Part shown: positions 10,692 through 21,836 of the stretch, piece after piece | How the letters are laid out: each line of letters begins with the position of its first letter | Numbering within the stretch: position 1 is the stretch's first letter | Assembly (NCBI RefSeq): GCF_001865575.2 | Contig: NZ_CP017561.2 | Span: forward strand, 930,001 to 994,000 | Source of the DNA: Paraburkholderia sprentiae WSM5005 | Lineage (GTDB): Bacteria > Pseudomonadota > Gammaproteobacteria > Burkholderiales > Burkholderiaceae | Length of the DNA: 64,000 bases | Direction: 5' to 3' | Program-made: the position numbers and the translations under genes | Notes under the pieces: model-generated | What the model saw: only the letters and a program-made list of their open reading frames with translations | The model's database searches: none | Told to the model about the DNA's origin: nothing

Positions 10692-12158
10692 ATGTCCGAC
10701 ACCGCCGTCACGCCCAGTACCGAGACTTTTGATCAATTCGGCCTCGCGCCCGACATCCTGAAGGCCATCAAGGAATCGGGCTACACGTCGCCCACGCCGA
10801 TCCAGGCTCAGGCGATCCCGGTCGTGCTGGCGGGCCGTGACGTGATGGGCGCCGCGCAGACCGGCACCGGCAAGACCGCGAGCTTCTCGCTGCCGATCAT
10901 CCAGCGCCTGCTGCCGCAGGCCAGTACGAGCGCGTCGCCGGCGCGCCATCCGGTGCGCGCGCTGATCCTCACGCCGACCCGCGAACTCGCCGATCAGGTC
11001 GCCGCGAACGTTCAGGCATACGCGAAGCACACGGCACTGCGCAGCGCGGTCGTGTTCGGTGGCGTCGACATGAATCCGCAGTCCGACCAGTTGCGCCGCG
11101 GCGTCGAAATCCTGATCGCGACGCCGGGCCGTCTGCTCGATCACGTGCAGCAGAAAACCGCGAATCTGGGCCAGGTGCAGATGCTCGTGCTCGACGAAGC
11201 CGACCGCATGCTCGACATGGGCTTTCTGCCCGACCTGCAGCGCATCCTGAACCTGCTGCCGAAAGAGCGCCAAACGCTGCTCTTTTCCGCGACGTTCTCG
11301 GGCGAAATCAAGAAACTCGCCGCGACGTATCTGCGCGACCCGCAGACCATCGAAGTCGCGCGCAGCAACTCGACCGCGACCAATGTCACGCAAATCGTCT
11401 ACGAGGTCGCCGAGGGCGACAAGACCGGGGCGGTCGTGCAACTGATCCGCGAGCGCGGCCTGAAGCAGGTGCTCGTGTTCTGCAACAGCAAGATCGGCGC
11501 GAGCCGGCTCGCGCGCAGCCTCGAGCGCGACGGCGTAGTCGCGACCGCGATTCACGGCGACCGCACGCAGAGCGAGCGCATGCAGGCGCTCGACGCGTTC
11601 AAGCGCGGCGAAGTCGAGGCGCTCGTCGCCACGGATGTCGCTGCGCGCGGTCTCGACATCGTCGAACTGCCGACCGTGATCAACTTCGACCTGCCGTTCA
11701 ACGCCGAAGACTACGTGCACCGGATAGGCCGGACGGGCCGCGCGGGCGCATCGGGCGACGCGCTGTCGCTGTGCAGCCCGAACGAGCGCAAGCAACTGGC
11801 CGACATCGAGAAGCTGATCAAGCGTCCGCTCGACTTGCAGCGCCTGACCGTCGAGGCGCCGGTGCGCCATCATCACGAGGAACGTCCGCCGCGCCGCGAC
11901 CGTAGCGAAGGGCGCGACGAGCGCAGCCGCCGTCGCACGGGCGGGGCGTCGGGTTCGTATGACCGTGCGCATCATCATCGCGCGCAGCCGGTCGACGATT
12001 TCTTCCTGAAGCCGTACGAGCCTTCGCCGGCATCGATGCGCAACATCGAGGAGACGGACACGTCGAACGGCGCGCCGCAGAAACAGGAGCCCAAGCGCCA
12101 GCTGGCCGCGTTGCTCGGCGGCTTCGGCATGCCGCGCAAAACGCCTTCGTCGTCGTAA
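10692..12158 (+). CDS. rhlE: DEAD-box ATP-dependent RNA helicase RhlE
   Basis: 488 residues. Motifs in order: Q motif 'FDQFGLAPDILKAIKESGY', motif I 'AQTGTGKT', 'PTRELADQV', motif II 'VLDEADRMLDMGF', motif III 'FSATFS', motif V 'ATDVAARGLDI' and motif VI 'HRIGRTGRAG'. A basic, His/Arg-rich C-terminal tail of about 100 residues follows, as in RhlE proteins of beta-proteobacteria. The family unwinds short RNA duplexes in ribosome assembly and RNA decay, often as a cold-response factor. The start at 10692 places the Q motif near the N-terminus as usual. Confidence 0.93.
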   Translation: MSDTAVTPSTETFDQFGLAPDILKAIKESGYTSPTPIQAQAIPVVLAGRDVMGAAQTGTGKTASFSLPIIQRLLPQASTSASPARHPVRALILTPTRELADQVAANVQAYAKHTALRSAVVFGGVDMNPQSDQLRRGVEILIATPGRLLDHVQQKTANLGQVQMLVLDEADRMLDMGFLPDLQRILNLLPKERQTLLFSATFSGEIKKLAATYLRDPQTIEVARSNSTATNVTQIVYEVAEGDKTGAVVQLIRERGLKQVLVFCNSKIGASRLARSLERDGVVATAIHGDRTQSERMQALDAFKRGEVEALVATDVAARGLDIVELPTVINFDLPFNAEDYVHRIGRTGRAGASGDALSLCSPNERKQLADIEKLIKRPLDLQRLTVEAPVRHHHEERPPRRDRSEGRDERSRRRTGGASGSYDRAHHHRAQPVDDFFLKPYEPSPASMRNIEETDTSNGAPQKQEPKRQLAALLGGFGMPRKTPSSS

Positions 12159-12204
12159 CGCGGGTTGCAGGCTCGACGCGCCGGCGCAACGCCGCGCGTG
12201 CGCA

Positions 12205-13095
12205 TCACGCAGATGCGCGAATATTCATCCGTTTCGCCCAGGCCGCGGTCGCGGCGCTGTAGAACTGCTCCAGCGTCGCAGGCGGCTCACTTCCCAGCTC
12301 CAGTCCCAGATGCCGTGCCGCCGCGCCTAGCGCGTCCAGCGGTTCGTCGCTATCGAGCGCGGTCGCGCCGTTCTGCTTGCTCAGCTTCTCGCCGTGCTCG
12401 TTGGTGACGACCGGCACGTGCAGATACTCGGGCGTCGGCACGCCGAGACAACGCTGCAGATAGATCTGCCGCGCCGTCGAATCCATCAGATCCGCGCCCC
12501 GCACGACGTGCGTGATGCCCGCGTCCGCATCGTCCACCACCACCGCCAGCTGATACGCCCACTGATCGTCCGCGCGGCGCAGCACGAAATCGCCGACCTC
12601 GGTCGCGAGATTTTGCGTCTGCGGACCCTGCCAGCGGTCGTCGAACCTGATCATCGCGGCCTCGCCGTCGGGCACGCGCAGGCGCCACGCGCGTGCCGGT
12701 TTGCCGTGCAGGCCCGTGCGGCACGTGCCGGGGTAGGCGAGCGTGGTGTTGCGCGCGTGGGCGCGCACCAGCGAATCGGCGATCTCCTTGCGCGTGCAGC
12801 CGCACGGATAGACGAGACCGGTCGATTTCAGCTGCTCCAGCGCCTGCTGATAGTGCGCCATGCGCTCGCTTTGCCAGACCGGCGTTTCGCCGGCGTGCAT
12901 GCCGAAGCGTTCGAGGGTCGCGAGGATGTCTTCGGCGGCGCCGGGCACCGTGCGCGGTGCGTCGATATTGTCGATGCGCACGAGCCACGCGCCGCGGTGC
13001 GCGCGCGCGTCGAGCCAGCTCGCGAGCGCGCTGACCAGCGAGCCGAAATGCAGCGGGCCAGTCGGCGACGGCGCGAAGCGTCCGCGATAGGTCAT
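12205..13095 (-). CDS. gluQ: Glutamyl-Q tRNA(Asp) synthetase
   Basis: 296-residue truncated glutamyl-tRNA synthetase paralogue. It activates glutamate and attaches it to queuosine in tRNA(Asp), not to a tRNA 3' end. The HIGH-like '[19 protein letters not shown]' is at the N-terminus, 'CGCTRKEI' supplies zinc-site cysteines near residue 100, and the KMSKS-like loop reads 'GEKLSKQNG'. The anticodon-binding domain of true GluRS is absent, as expected. It is followed on the same strand, after a short gap, by trhO, so two tRNA anticodon-loop modifiers are neighbours. Confidence 0.94.
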   Translation of the reverse strand: MTYRGRFAPSPTGPLHFGSLVSALASWLDARAHRGAWLVRIDNIDAPRTVPGAAEDILATLERFGMHAGETPVWQSERMAHYQQALEQLKSTGLVYPCGCTRKEIADSLVRAHARNTTLAYPGTCRTGLHGKPARAWRLRVPDGEAAMIRFDDRWQGPQTQNLATEVGDFVLRRADDQWAYQLAVVVDDADAGITHVVRGADLMDSTARQIYLQRCLGVPTPEYLHVPVVTNEHGEKLSKQNGATALDSDEPLDALGAAARHLGLELGSEPPATLEQFYSAATAAWAKRMNIRASA

Positions 13096-13147
13096 GGTTG
13101 GGGGACGAGACGCGAGGTGCCCGCGCCGCTTGCCGCCTTGGCCATCG

Positions 13148-14011
13148 TTACGCGGCGCACGCGGCCTTGCTGTCCGGGTGGCATACCGGGCACGTCTTGC
13201 CGGCGACGTACATCGGCGATCGCTGTTGCTCGGGCGTGACCACCGCGCGGCAGCCGAAACATTGCACGGTCGCGGTCGGTTCGAGTTGCGGATTCAGCGC
13301 GGTGCGATAGTCGAACACGAAGCAGTCGCCGTGATAATGCGCGCCGCCCACTTCCTCGAAGTATTTGAGGATGCCGCCTTCGAGTTGGTACACGTTCTCG
13401 ATGCCGACCTCCTTCATATGGATCGCGGCCTTCTCGCAGCGGATACCGCCCGTGCAGAAGGAGACGACCGTCTTGCCTTCGAGATCGGCGCGATTGTTCT
13501 CGATCACTTCGGGGAATTCGCTGAACTTCGTGATGCGATAGTCGAGCGCGTTCTCGAACGTGCCGACGTCGACTTCGAACGCGTTGCGCGTGTCGAGCAT
13601 CACGACGGGACGGCCCTCGTCGTCGTGACCGCGGTCGAGCCAGGCCTTGAGCGTGGGCGCGTCGACGAACGGTGCGCGGCCGAGTTCGGGGCGGATCGCC
13701 GGCTTTTTCATCGTGATGATTTCGCGCTTGAGCTTGACCAGCATGCGCGTGAACGGCTGCTTGTCCGACAGGCTTTGCTTGAACTGCAGGTTCGCGAACT
13801 TGCCTTCGAACAGGGTATCGTGGCGGAGGTAGTCGATGAACGCGTCGGTGTTCTCGCGCGTGCCGGCGATGAACAGGTTGATGCCTTCCGGCGCGAGCAG
13901 GATGGTGCCGCGCAGGCCGAGCGCATTGCAGCGCTCGGTGACGAGCGGGCGCCAGGCGGCGGTGTCTTCGATGGTCGCGAATTGATACGCGGCGAGGTTG
14001 ACGATACTCAT
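13148..14011 (-). CDS. trhO: tRNA uridine(34) hydroxylase (rhodanese-like)
   Basis: 287 residues, the standard length of the YceA/TrhO family, which makes 5-hydroxyuridine at the tRNA wobble position using oxygen. It has an N-terminal acylphosphatase-like part, a central rhodanese domain with the loop '[11 protein letters not shown]' (active Cys186, second Cys192), and a C-terminal cysteine-rich tail ('QCFGCRAV', 'CPVCHPD') that may bind a metal. It lies just upstream of gluQ in the same direction, with 52 bases between them. Confidence 0.93.
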   Translation of the reverse strand: MSIVNLAAYQFATIEDTAAWRPLVTERCNALGLRGTILLAPEGINLFIAGTRENTDAFIDYLRHDTLFEGKFANLQFKQSLSDKQPFTRMLVKLKREIITMKKPAIRPELGRAPFVDAPTLKAWLDRGHDDEGRPVVMLDTRNAFEVDVGTFENALDYRITKFSEFPEVIENNRADLEGKTVVSFCTGGIRCEKAAIHMKEVGIENVYQLEGGILKYFEEVGGAHYHGDCFVFDYRTALNPQLEPTATVQCFGCRAVVTPEQQRSPMYVAGKTCPVCHPDSKAACAA

Positions 14012-14295
14012 GTGTGTTCTGCGCTAAAGATGGCCGGCGTGGCGAGGGGCGGCGGGTGCGCCGCCGCTGTCGTGCCCCCGGCTATGGTGGTCCGCATAAG
14101 GCCCGCGGGTTGGCGGCCAGCCGGCCACGTCGTAAGAGGCGAAACCTCTATTATCCCCCAACCCGGCATTTTGCCCGACCTGGCCGAACGGCCAAGCGGT
14201 TCGCGCAAGCCCGAACAGCGCTCGCGCCGACCCGGTCCTGGCCGGATGGCCAACGCGCCGTTTCGACCTGAAATCGGCGCAAGGGTGGAGTTACA

Positions 14296-17200
14296 ATGTC
14301 GCCCATGTCAGATCCCCGCTTCGTTCATCTCCGCGTTCACTCCGAATTTTCGATTGCCGACGGCATCGTGCGTCTCGACGACATCGTCGCGGCGGCGGCC
14401 AAAGACGGTCAGGGCGCGCTCGCGCTCACCGACCTCGGCAACGCGTTCGGCCTCGTCCGTTTTTACCAGGAAGCGCGCGGCAAAGGGATCAAACCCATTG
14501 CCGGCTGCGACGTGTGGATCACCAATCCTGACGACCGCGACAAGCCCTCCCGTTTGCTGCTGCTGGTCAAGGACCGCCGCGGTTACCTGAACCTCTGCGA
14601 ATTGCTCAGCAAGGCCTCGCTGACGAACCAGTATCGCGGCCGCGCGGAGATCGAAGCCGGCTGGCTCGAGTCCGGTCTGGGCGAAGGGCTGCTCGCGCTG
14701 TCGGGCGCGCAGCAGGGCGACGTCGGTCTTGCGCTGGCGGCCGGCAACGAAGAGGCGGCCAAGCGCAATGCGCGGCATTGGGCGAAGGTGTTCCCAGGCG
14801 GCTTCTATATCGAACTCCAGCGCTACGGCCAGCCTGGCGGCGAGCAGTACGTGCAACAGGCGGTCGCGCTCGCGGCATCGCTGAAACTGCCGGTCGTCGC
14901 GACCCACCCGATGCAGTTCATGACGCCGGACGACTTCACCGCGCACGAAGCGCGTGTGTGCATTTCCGAAGGCGACATTCTCGCGAATCCGCGTCGCCAG
15001 AAGCGCTTTACGGCCGAGCAGTATTTCCGCTCGCAGCAGGAGATGGCCGCGTTGTTCGCGGACATTCCTTCGGCGCTCGCGAACAGCGTGCAGATCGCGA
15101 AGCGCTGCAATCTGACGCTCGAACTCGGCAAGCCGAAGCTGCCGCTCTTTCCGACGCCCGACGGCATGTCGCTCGACGACTACCTCGTGCAGCTGTCGAA
15201 AGAAGGCCTCGAAAAGCGGCTCGAACAGCTGTATCCGGACGAGGCCGAGCGCGACGCGCAGCGCGCGACGTATTACCAGCGCCTCGAATTCGAGTGCGGC
15301 ACGATCATCAAGATGGGCTTTCCGGGCTACTTCCTGATCGTTGCGGACTTCATCAACTGGGCCAAGAACAACGGCGTGCCGGTCGGTCCGGGCCGGGGTT
15401 CGGGCGCGGGTTCGCTGGTCGCCTATGCGCTCGGCGTGACCGATCTCGATCCGCTGCGCTACAACCTGCTGTTCGAGCGTTTCCTGAATCCGGAGCGGGT
15501 GTCGATGCCCGACTTCGATATCGACTTCTGCCAGCACGGCCGCGATCGCGTGATCCAGTACGTGAAGGAGAAATACGGCGCGAACGCGGTGTCGCAGATC
15601 GCGACGTTCGGCACCATGGCGGCGAAGGCGGCGGTGCGCGACATCGGCCGCGTGCTCGATCTCGGCTACATGTTCACGGACGGCATCGCGAAGCTGATCC
15701 CGTTCAAGCCGGGCAAGCACGTGACGATTGCCGACGCGATGAAGGAAGAGCCGTTGTTGCAGGAGCGCTTCGACAACGAAGACGAAGTGCATCAGCTGCT
15801 CGAACTCGCGCAGCGCGTCGAAGGCTTGACGCGCAACGTCGGCATGCACGCGGGCGGCGTGCTGATCGCACCCGGCAAGCTGACCGATTTCTGCCCGCTG
15901 TACACGCAAGGCGACGAAAGCGGCGTCGTGAGCCAGTACGACAAGGACGACGTCGAAGCGGTCGGCCTCGTGAAGTTCGACTTTCTGGGCCTGACCACGC
16001 TGACCATTCTGGATTGGGCCGAGCGCTACATCCGCCGCCTCGATCCGTCGAAGCAGGACTGGTCACTTGCCCAGGTGCCGCTCGACGACCCGGCGTCGTT
16101 CTCGATCCTGAAGAAAGCGAATACGGTCGCCGTGTTCCAGCTGGAAAGCCGCGGCATGCAGGGCATGCTGAAGGACGCGCAGCCCGACCGCTTCGAAGAC
16201 ATCATCGCGCTCGTCGCGTTGTACCGCCCGGGTCCGATGGACCTGATCCCGAGCTTCTGCGCGCGTAAGCACGGCCGCGAGGTGGTGGAATATCCGGACC
16301 CGCGAGTCGAACCTGTTCTGAAAGAGACCTACGGCATCATGGTCTACCAGGAGCAGGTGATGCAGATGGCGCAGATCATCGGCGGCTACTCGCTGGGCGG
16401 CGCCGACCTGCTGCGTCGCGCGATGGGTAAGAAAAAGCCCGAGGAAATGGCCAAGCACCGCGAAATTTTCGCGGAAGGCGCGGCCACCAACGGCCTCACG
16501 CGCGAGAAGTCCGACGAAATCTTCGACCTGATGGAGAAGTTCGCGGGCTACGGCTTCAATAAGTCGCACGCGGCCGCCTACGCGCTGCTTGCGTACTACA
16601 CCGCATGGCTGAAGGCGCACCATCCGGCCGAATTCATGGCGGCCAATATGTCGCTCGCGATGGACGACACGGACAAGGTCAAGATCCTGTTCGAAGACTG
16701 CCTCGCGAACAAGATGGCCGTGCTGCCGCCGGACGTGAACCTCTCCGCCTATCGCTTCGAGCCGGTCGCCGAAGCCGACGGCAAGCGCTCGCGCACGATC
16801 CGCTACGGTCTCGGCGCAATCAAGGGCAGCGGCCAGAACGCGATCGAAGAAATCCTGCGCGCGCGCGAGGAAGGCCGCTTCATCGACATCTTCGATTTCT
16901 GCAATCGCGTCGATCGGCGCATCGTCAATCGCCGCACCGTCGAGGCGCTGATTCGCGCCGGTGCGTTCGACTCGCTGCATCCGAACCGCGCGCAGCTGAT
17001 CGCGTCGGTCTCGCTCGCGATGGAAGCGGCCGAGCAGGCGGCGGCCAATGCGCTGCAAGCGGGGCTGTTCGACATGGGCGACGCGCCGTCGCAGGGCCAC
17101 GAACTCGTCGACGAAACGGAGTGGCCGGAAAAGCGCAAGCTGCAGGAAGAGAAGGCCGCGCTCGGGTTCTACCTGTCGGGCCATCTGTTCGATGCATACA

Positions 17201-17865
17201 AGGACGAAGTGCGTCGTTTCGTGCGCCAGAAGATCGGCGAGCTGAAGGAAGGGCGCGACAAGCTGGTCGCGGGCGTGATCGTGTCGCTGCGCACGCAGAT
17301 GACCCAGCGCGGCAAGATGCTGATCGCGCTGCTCGACGACGGCACCGGCCAGTGCGAAGTGACGGTCTTCAACGAAGTCTTCGAAGAGCACAAGCAGTTG
17401 TTCAAGGAAGACGAGTTGCTGGTCGTGCAGGGCCAGGCGCGCAACGACGCATTCACGGGCGGCATCCGCTTCACGGTCGACACGGTGATGGATCTCGGCC
17501 GCGCGCGCTGCCGTTACGCGGACTCGCTGAAGGTGCAGATGAACGGCAACGCGGACGCGCAGGCATTGCGCCGGGTGCTCGAAGCGCACACCGCCGGCAA
17601 GGACGAGCAGCCGTCCGCCACGGCCGCGCCGGCCGCCGCGTCGCGCGGCAATGGCGGCGGGCGGGGCGGCTTCGGCGGCGATGGCGGCCGTCAGCGTCAA
17701 GCGGTGCAGATTCCGAACGGGCTCGCGGTGCAGGTCGTCTATCGCAGCGAGCATGCGCAAGGCGAAATGCGTCTGGGCGACGCCTGGCGCGTGAAGCCGA
17801 CCGATGAACTGCTCGCCGCACTGCGCGGCGAGTTTGCGGGAAGCTCGATCGAGATCGTGTATTAA
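14296..17865 (+). CDS. dnaE: DNA polymerase III subunit alpha
   Basis: Replicative polymerase catalytic subunit, 1189 residues (family about 1160). The N-terminal PHP domain begins 'FVHLRVHSEFSIADGIV'. The catalytic aspartates are in 'MPDFDIDFC' near residue 410, and 'GPGRGSGAGSLVAYALG' forms part of the palm. Helix-hairpin-helix and OB-fold regions follow ('IVSLRTQMTQRGKMLIALL'). A Gly-rich, probably flexible insert ('RGNGGGRGGFGGDGG') separates the OB region from the last 60 residues. The second Met (14305) is an equally good start. A small hairpin (AGAGG/CCTCT, 14135-14149) followed by TATTAT lies upstream and may be the promoter region. Confidence 0.96.
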   Translation: MSPMSDPRFVHLRVHSEFSIADGIVRLDDIVAAAAKDGQGALALTDLGNAFGLVRFYQEARGKGIKPIAGCDVWITNPDDRDKPSRLLLLVKDRRGYLNLCELLSKASLTNQYRGRAEIEAGWLESGLGEGLLALSGAQQGDVGLALAAGNEEAAKRNARHWAKVFPGGFYIELQRYGQPGGEQYVQQAVALAASLKLPVVATHPMQFMTPDDFTAHEARVCISEGDILANPRRQKRFTAEQYFRSQQEMAALFADIPSALANSVQIAKRCNLTLELGKPKLPLFPTPDGMSLDDYLVQLSKEGLEKRLEQLYPDEAERDAQRATYYQRLEFECGTIIKMGFPGYFLIVADFINWAKNNGVPVGPGRGSGAGSLVAYALGVTDLDPLRYNLLFERFLNPERVSMPDFDIDFCQHGRDRVIQYVKEKYGANAVSQIATFGTMAAKAAVRDIGRVLDLGYMFTDGIAKLIPFKPGKHVTIADAMKEEPLLQERFDNEDEVHQLLELAQRVEGLTRNVGMHAGGVLIAPGKLTDFCPLYTQGDESGVVSQYDKDDVEAVGLVKFDFLGLTTLTILDWAERYIRRLDPSKQDWSLAQVPLDDPASFSILKKANTVAVFQLESRGMQGMLKDAQPDRFEDIIALVALYRPGPMDLIPSFCARKHGREVVEYPDPRVEPVLKETYGIMVYQEQVMQMAQIIGGYSLGGADLLRRAMGKKKPEEMAKHREIFAEGAATNGLTREKSDEIFDLMEKFAGYGFNKSHAAAYALLAYYTAWLKAHHPAEFMAANMSLAMDDTDKVKILFEDCLANKMAVLPPDVNLSAYRFEPVAEADGKRSRTIRYGLGAIKGSGQNAIEEILRAREEGRFIDIFDFCNRVDRRIVNRRTVEALIRAGAFDSLHPNRAQLIASVSLAMEAAEQAAANALQAGLFDMGDAPSQGHELVDETEWPEKRKLQEEKAALGFYLSGHLFDAYKDEVRRFVRQKIGELKEGRDKLVAGVIVSLRTQMTQRGKMLIALLDDGTGQCEVTVFNEVFEEHKQLFKEDELLVVQGQARNDAFTGGIRFTVDTVMDLGRARCRYADSLKVQMNGNADAQALRRVLEAHTAGKDEQPSATAAPAAASRGNGGGRGGFGGDGGRQRQAVQIPNGLAVQVVYRSEHAQGEMRLGDAWRVKPTDELLAALRGEFAGSSIEIVY

Positions 17866-17912
17866 GCCCGATCGATGGCATGGCTGGCGGGTGCCGCGTG
17901 TAGCGGCTATCG

Positions 17913-18674
17913 TTACCGGCCGCCCGTTTCTTGCAGACGTGCCAGCTTCAGAAATCGGTAGTACACCGTCTCCGCGTTGAACAGAGCGATCATCAACCCG
18001 GCGCGGCCGTCCAGAAAACCGCGGCGCAGCAGATAAGTCCGCACGAACGCCCACAGCCCGCGCCCCACCGCGAGGCGAACGCTGCCTTTCTGCCCGGCCT
18101 CGTAACGCTGCCGCGCGCCGGCTGTGGAATACGCATCGAGCTTGCGCAGCACGCCCTCGTAGTCCTCGTACGAGAAGTGCATCAGCTTGCCGCTCAGGCG
18201 TTGCGCGGGGGTGTCGAATACGAGGCGCTCGTGCACGAGGTCGTCGGAGAAGCGCGCGGCGCCGCGTTTAAAGAGGCGCGGAATCCAGTCCGGATACCAG
18301 CCGCTGTGATGGACCCAGTGGCCGCAGAAGCTCGACAGACGGTCTACCGCGTAGACGTCGGCGGCCGGGGCGGCGAGCGTCGCGCGAATCGATGCGGCAA
18401 GTTCGGGCGTGACGATTTCGTCGGCGTCGAGCGACAGGATCCAGCTTGTCGTCAGTGCCTCGACCGCGCGGTTCTTTTGCGGGCCGAAGCCGGGCCAGTC
18501 CGTCTGTTCGATGACGCGAGCGCCGTACGTGCGGGCGATGTCGGCGGTGCCATCGGTGCTGCCGCCGTCGATCACGACGATCTGATCGGCGAAGGCCACG
18601 GCTTGCAGGCATTCAGCCAGCCGCGCCGCCGCGTTCCGGGTGATGATGGCAACGCCAAGAGTGGTTTCTTGCAT
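17913..18674 (-). CDS. Family 2 glycosyltransferase (LPS core, WaaE/KdtX-like)
   Basis: 253-residue GT-A glycosyltransferase. '[16 protein letters not shown]' opens the fold, '[15 protein letters not shown]' binds the nucleotide sugar, and '[14 protein letters not shown]' contains the DXD metal site. '[16 protein letters not shown]' and 'VHERLVF' are typical of the WaaE group that adds sugar to the LPS inner core. The start at 18674 is chosen because the fold begins immediately there. It diverges from msbA, the first gene of a run of LPS genes, which supports an LPS role. Confidence 0.85.
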   Translation of the reverse strand: MQETTLGVAIITRNAAARLAECLQAVAFADQIVVIDGGSTDGTADIARTYGARVIEQTDWPGFGPQKNRAVEALTTSWILSLDADEIVTPELAASIRATLAAPAADVYAVDRLSSFCGHWVHHSGWYPDWIPRLFKRGAARFSDDLVHERLVFDTPAQRLSGKLMHFSYEDYEGVLRKLDAYSTAGARQRYEAGQKGSVRLAVGRGLWAFVRTYLLRRGFLDGRAGLMIALFNAETVYYRFLKLARLQETGGR

Positions 18675-18915
18675 ACCTGAGTTGCATGGAGGACGAAGTG
18701 ACCGCGGGGGCTGCGACCCGGCAATCGAGCAGCGAGTATACACACCCCATTGCGCCCCACACCACAGCGCCGCTCCGCCATGCCCTCCGCGCTGTCCGTC
18801 GCGCACCGGGCGCCGGCCGTCATCTTCGAGCGATTACAATGCTCTTTTTCGAGATTCCACGCGGCGGCGCAACCGCGCGCCGCGTGTTCGCTGTTCCGCA
18901 TTTCCAGAGGATTCC

Positions 18916-20709
18916 TTGAGCGCGAAGCCAACCTTAAGCAAACCCATGGGTTCAGGCGATGCGTCGTCGCCGGCCGTCGTCCTGCGGCGCCTATGGCCAT
19001 TCATCAAGCCGCTGCTGTGGGTCGTGCTCGGCGCGATCGTCGCGATGGCGGTGAGCGCCGCCACCGACGCGGCCATTCCCGCGCTGCTCAAGCCGCTGCT
19101 CGACAAGGGCTTCGGCTCGCATGCGATCGACAAGACCAAGTGGCTCGTGCCAGCCGCGGTGATCGGCCTCGCGTTGATTCGCGGCGTGTCGCAGTACGCG
19201 TCCGGCTATCTGCTCGCCTACGTGTCGAACAAGATCCTGCTCGAACTGCGTCTGAAGATGTTCGACCGCATGATCCACACGAGCGTCGCGTTCTTCCAGC
19301 GCGAAACCGCCAGCACGGTGATCAACGCGATCGTCTTCGAGGTCAACCAGATCCTCAACGTGCTGCTGAGCGTGATGGTCACGCTCGTGCGCGATTCGCT
19401 GACGGTGATCTTCCTGCTCGGCTATCTGTTCTATCTGAACTGGCGCCTGACGCTGATCGTCGCGGTGCTGCTGCCGGGCATCGGCTGGCTGGTCGGCAAG
19501 ATCAACCGCCGGCTGCGGCGCCTGAACCGCGAGCATCAGCTGCTCACCAATGAGCTGTCGTATATCGTCGAGGAGACGGTGGGCGGCTACAAGGTCGTCA
19601 AGGTGCACAACGGCGAGCAGTACGAGACGGACCGCTTCACCGCGATGAGCCGGCGCCTGCGCGGCTACGCGATGCGCATGACGGTGTCTGGCGGCCTCGC
19701 GCAGCCGTTGACGCAGTTCCTCGCGTCGATCGCGCTCGCGGTCGTGATCACGATCGCGGTGGTGCAGTCGTCGTCGGATCAGACGACGGTCGGCGGCTTC
19801 GTCGCGTTCGTCACGTCGATGCTGTTGATCATCTCGCCGCTCAAGCATCTGATGGACGTGAACCAGCCGTTGCAGCGCGGCATGACCGCGGCTGAACTGA
19901 TCTTCGGCCTGATCGACGAGCCCGCCGAGCCCAAAGGCGGCGGCAAGCCGCTCGCGCGCGCGCGTGGCGAGGTCGAGTTCCGTGACGTGTCGTTCAACTA
20001 CGGCACGAACTCCACGCACGAGCGTCATACGCTCGACCAGGTGTCGTTCAAGATCGCGCCGGGCGAGATGGTCGCGCTCGCGGGTCCGTCGGGCAGCGGC
20101 AAGACCACGCTCGTGAACCTGTTGCCGCGCTTCTTCGATCCGACCGGCGGTGCGGTTCTGATCGACGGCGTCGCGCTGCCCGAATACGACCTGCACGCGC
20201 TGCGCAGCCAGATCGCCATGGTGAGCCAGGACGTCGTGCTGTTCAACGACACGATCGCGCACAACGTCGCGTACGGTCAGGCGGTCGACGCGGAGAAGGT
20301 CAAGGCGGCGCTGCGCGCCGCGAACCTGTGGGACACCGTGCAAGCGATGCCGCAAAGCATCGAGACGCTCGTCGGCGACAACGGCATGATGCTGTCGGGC
20401 GGCCAGCGCCAGCGTCTCGCGATCGCGCGCGCGATCTACAAGAACGCACCGATCCTGATTCTCGACGAAGCGACGTCGGCGCTCGATTCCGAGTCCGAAC
20501 GCCACGTGCAGGCGGCGCTCGAAACGCTGATGAAGGGCCGCACCACGCTCGTGATCGCGCACCGGCTGTCGACGATCGAGCGCGCCAACCGCATCCTCGT
20601 GATGGAGGCGGGGCGGATCGTCGAGCACGGCAGCCATCGCGAACTGCTCGAGCACGACGGCTTGTACGCGCATCTGCATCGAATCCAGTTCCAGCAAAGC
20701 GCAGTTTGA
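18916..20709 (+). CDS. msbA: Lipid A/LPS ABC exporter MsbA
   Basis: Homodimeric inner-membrane flippase moving lipid A-core to the periplasmic face. About 597 residues: six membrane helices in the first 320 residues, then an ABC domain with Walker A '[13 protein letters not shown]', Q-loop '[13 protein letters not shown]', signature '[15 protein letters not shown]', Walker B '[12 protein letters not shown]' and H-loop 'VIAHRLSTI'. The best start is a TTG at 18916 with AGAGG 6-10 bases upstream. The ATG at 18946 would shorten the protein by ten residues and has no such site. Confidence 0.93.
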   Translation: MSAKPTLSKPMGSGDASSPAVVLRRLWPFIKPLLWVVLGAIVAMAVSAATDAAIPALLKPLLDKGFGSHAIDKTKWLVPAAVIGLALIRGVSQYASGYLLAYVSNKILLELRLKMFDRMIHTSVAFFQRETASTVINAIVFEVNQILNVLLSVMVTLVRDSLTVIFLLGYLFYLNWRLTLIVAVLLPGIGWLVGKINRRLRRLNREHQLLTNELSYIVEETVGGYKVVKVHNGEQYETDRFTAMSRRLRGYAMRMTVSGGLAQPLTQFLASIALAVVITIAVVQSSSDQTTVGGFVAFVTSMLLIISPLKHLMDVNQPLQRGMTAAELIFGLIDEPAEPKGGGKPLARARGEVEFRDVSFNYGTNSTHERHTLDQVSFKIAPGEMVALAGPSGSGKTTLVNLLPRFFDPTGGAVLIDGVALPEYDLHALRSQIAMVSQDVVLFNDTIAHNVAYGQAVDAEKVKAALRAANLWDTVQAMPQSIETLVGDNGMMLSGGQRQRLAIARAIYKNAPILILDEATSALDSESERHVQAALETLMKGRTTLVIAHRLSTIERANRILVMEAGRIVEHGSHRELLEHDGLYAHLHRIQFQQSAV

Positions 20710-20740
20710 TCCAGTCCGCCCTGCGCAAAATCGACTGCCC

Positions 20741-21778
20741 ATGTCTCACGACCATCCGAGCAAGCCGCTCGTCTCCATTGCGCTCGCGACGTACAACGGC
20801 CGCACCTTTTTGCCCGAGCTGCTGGCTTCGCTCGAAGCGCAGAGTTGGCCCCATCTCGAAGTCGTGGTGTCCGACGACGCCTCCAGCGACGGCACCCGCG
20901 AACTGCTCGCCTCCTATGTCGGACGCGTGCCGGTGCGGCTCGTCGGCGACGGTACGCGCGCCGGCATCGTCGGCAATTTCGAGCGCGCGCTTGCCGGCTG
21001 CCGCGGCGACTACATCGCGCTGGCCGACCAGGACGACGTCTGGGCGCCCGAGAAAGTCACCGATCTGATGTGCGAGCTGCGGCGCATCGAAAGCGCGGGT
21101 GGTGGCGCCGCGAAGCCGGCGCTCGCGTTCTGCGACATCGAGCTCGTCGACTCGACGCTGTGCTGTCTGTCACGCTCGCTGTTCGATATCACCGCGAAGT
21201 CGCGCTGCGCGACGCGACTGCGCGATTTTCTGCTGAGCAACCACGTGCCCGGCTGCGCGATGCTCGTCAATCGCGCGACGCTCGAACGCGCGCTGCCATT
21301 CCCGCCCGGCATCGTGATGCACGATTGGTGGCTTGCGATGGTGGTCGCGTCGTTCGGCGAGATTCGCCACGTCGCAGCGCCGCATCTGAAGTATCGGCAG
21401 CATGACGGCAACGCGGTCGGCGCGAGCGCGACCAACGAGCGCGGCGCGGCGCGCGACGAATGTGGCGCCGCGGCGGCACACCGCCGCGGCGCAAGCCGGC
21501 AGCGGCAGATCGAAGCCATCGCCGAGCAGGTGCGGGTGTTCGCGCGACGCTTCGGCGCCGAGCTGCCCATCGACGCGCGTCACGACATGTATGCGTTTTC
21601 GCGCGGTGTCGCGAGCTGGCGCGGCGCGTTGGCGTTCGTGATGATCAGCCGCACCGGCGAGACCTTCGTGCGCTCGGTGAAGATGCTGCGGCGCTTGCGC
21701 GCGAGCGTGCTGAGCTTCGGCGTCGAGGTGCGACGGCCGAGTCTGGTGCGACGCTTGCGGCAGCGGCGCGGCGCCTAG
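20741..21778 (+). CDS. Family 2 glycosyltransferase
   Basis: 345 residues. GT-A fold with 'VSIALATYNGRTFLPELLAS', 'VVVSDDASSDGTRELL' and the DXD-like 'IALADQDDVWAPEKV'. This is the pattern of rhamnosyl- or other deoxyhexosyl-transferases that build the outer core or O-antigen; the donor sugar cannot be told from sequence. A roughly 130-residue basic C-terminal region follows the catalytic half. It starts 31 bases after msbA and is probably in the same transcript. Confidence 0.85.
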   Translation: MSHDHPSKPLVSIALATYNGRTFLPELLASLEAQSWPHLEVVVSDDASSDGTRELLASYVGRVPVRLVGDGTRAGIVGNFERALAGCRGDYIALADQDDVWAPEKVTDLMCELRRIESAGGGAAKPALAFCDIELVDSTLCCLSRSLFDITAKSRCATRLRDFLLSNHVPGCAMLVNRATLERALPFPPGIVMHDWWLAMVVASFGEIRHVAAPHLKYRQHDGNAVGASATNERGAARDECGAAAAHRRGASRQRQIEAIAEQVRVFARRFGAELPIDARHDMYAFSRGVASWRGALAFVMISRTGETFVRSVKMLRRLRASVLSFGVEVRRPSLVRRLRQRRGA

Positions 21779-21836
21779 CGCCGACTTTGGTGACCGATGT
21801 CGCGTCGCCAGGCACTGCCAGACCACAGCGTGGTCT